Assembly (NCBI GenBank): GCA_016282745.1
Contig: JAEELL010000004.1
Location: forward strand, 1 to 41,266
Source: Lachnospiraceae bacterium
Lineage (GTDB): Bacteria; Bacillota; Clostridia; Lachnospirales; Lachnospiraceae
Direction: 5' to 3'
DNA length: 41,266 bases
Made by a program: the position numbers and the translations under genes. Of the stretch, positions 40,337-41,266 are shown one piece after another (position 1 is the stretch's first letter; each line of letters opens with the position of its first letter). The notes below the pieces were generated by a model. The model had not been told where the DNA came from, did not search any database, and was given only the letters and a program-made list of their open reading frames with translations.

Positions 40337-40470
40337 AAACGAGATGGCGTTTTTTTCGGCCATACAAATGTGTACTATTCCTACCCCATTTATGAATAGA
40401 ACTCACTGGTGAGTTTACATTCAAGTAGGAGGATATAAATACATAAAAATTAAGAAAAGAGGTAATTAAA

Positions 40471-41266
40471 ATGGCAAATCTTGATTTAACAAAGTATGGA
40501 ATCACTGGTGTTACAGAAATCATTCACAATCCTTCTTATGATCTTTTATTTGAAGAAGAGACAAAACCTGAACTTGAAGGATATGAAAAAGGACAGGTAA
40601 CAGAGCTTGGCGCTGTTAACGTTATGACTGGTATTTACACAGGACGTTCACCTAAAGATAAATACATCGTTATGGATGAGAATTCAAAAGATACAGTTTG
40701 GTGGACATCTGATGAATATAAAAATGACAATCACCCAATGACAGAAGAAACATGGGAAATCGTAAAAGATATCGCAAAGAAAGAGCTTTGCAACAAGAAA
40801 CTTTTTGTAGTAGATGCATTCTGTGGTGCTAACGCTGATACACGTATGGCAGTTCGTTTCATCGTAGAGGTAGCTTGGCAGGCACACTTCATTAAGAATA
40901 TGTTCATCATTCCTTCAGAAGAAGAACTTGCAAACTTTGAGCCTGACTTCGTTGTTTACAATGCATCAAAGGCAAAAGTAGAGAACTACGCAGAATTAGG
41001 TCTTAACTCAGAGACATGTGTAGCATTCAACATCTCTAGCCGTGAGCAGGTTATCATCAACACATGGTACGGCGGAGAAATGAAGAAAGGTATGTTCTCA
41101 ATGATGAACTACTACCTTCCACTTGATGGTATTGCTTCAATGCACTGTTCAGCAAACACAGATATGAATGGTGAGAACACAGCAATCTTCTTTGGTCTTT
41201 CAGGAACAGGTAAGACAACACTTTCTACAGATCCAAAGCGTCTTCTTATCGGTGATGATGAGCACG
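40471..41266 (+). CDS. pckA: Phosphoenolpyruvate carboxykinase (ATP), 5' part
   Basis: This enzyme interconverts oxaloacetate plus ATP with PEP, CO2 and ADP; in anaerobes it often runs toward oxaloacetate and makes ATP. The window holds the first 265 codons; the frame is open to the last base. Visible marks are [21 protein letters not shown] (substrate-binding Arg), [21 protein letters not shown], the P-loop [16 protein letters not shown] and LIGDDEH (metal and phosphate binding). AGAGGT lies about 8 bases before the ATG. Codon use is strongly biased to a few codons (ACA, GGT/GGA, AAA/AAG), as expected for a highly expressed gene. A Rex-like operator stands upstream of its promoter. Confidence 0.96.
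   Translation, partial: MANLDLTKYGITGVTEIIHNPSYDLLFEEETKPELEGYEKGQVTELGAVNVMTGIYTGRSPKDKYIVMDENSKDTVWWTSDEYKNDNHPMTEETWEIVKDIAKKELCNKKLFVVDAFCGANADTRMAVRFIVEVAWQAHFIKNMFIIPSEEELANFEPDFVVYNASKAKVENYAELGLNSETCVAFNISSREQVIINTWYGGEMKKGMFSMMNYYLPLDGIASMHCSANTDMNGENTAIFFGLSGTGKTTLSTDPKRLLIGDDEH

Overview
The window looks like chromosomal DNA of an AT-rich, obligately fermentative Clostridia member, most likely Lachnospiraceae. The clues are an electron-bifurcating-type [FeFe] hydrogenase operon, a FeoA-FeoB fusion, ATP-dependent PEP carboxykinase, a CUT1 sugar ABC system with a YesM/YesN pair, PadR plus DUF2812, and secreted Big_2 and NlpC/P60 proteins. I recognise no rRNA, tRNA, CRISPR array, phage gene or transposase. 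Most genes look ancestral, and most of the oddities lie between genes.

Layout. 1-916: the tail of an unknown gene and a small membrane protein. 1196-7090: a carbohydrate uptake locus (lipoprotein binding protein, two permeases, YesM-type kinase, YesN-type regulator). 7262-9745 (minus): FeoA-FeoB ferrous iron transporter, divergent from a PadR regulator and its DUF2812 membrane partner (10041-11875). The shared intergenic region carries palindromes and a 20-bp tandem array. 12349-14262: a membrane c-di-GMP phosphodiesterase with a degenerate GGDEF. 14449-17374: MBOAT O-acyltransferase plus SGNH-type partner. 17546-21720 (minus): hydC-hydB-hydA. 21942-24176: a large secreted protein (Big_2, Thr-rich stalk, leucine-rich repeats). 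24365-26077: ABC ATPase and ABC-2 permease. 26129-28192: macro-domain protein and vWA protein. 28396-30422 (minus): AgrC/AgrA-like two-component pair. 30989-32350: MATE exporter. 32580-33953: TrpB-like enzyme. 34303-36096: aspS. 36570-37391: small alarmone synthetase. 37535-38869: NlpC/P60 wall protein. 39055-40107: acyltransferase-3. 40471 to the end: pckA (partial).

How the genes fit together. Sugar uptake feeds fermentation. HydABC would reoxidise NADH and reduced ferredoxin to H2, and PEP carboxykinase links glycolysis to the C4 branch. A good Rex-like operator sits just upstream of the pckA promoter, which would tie pckA to the NADH/NAD+ ratio. MBOAT/SGNH, acyltransferase-3, NlpC/P60 and the stalked LRR protein all act at the cell surface.

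The most notable non-coding signals are: (1) perfect or near-perfect short-period tandem repeats in many intergenic regions, with a different unit at each locus; (2) three copies of a 24-bp palindrome, two of them bracketing a strongly folded intergenic element beside the alarmone synthetase; (3) a folded element with a duplicated 41-bp segment upstream of the EAL gene; (4) paired palindromes over the padR promoter. Protein functions come from motif recognition and were not checked by database search.
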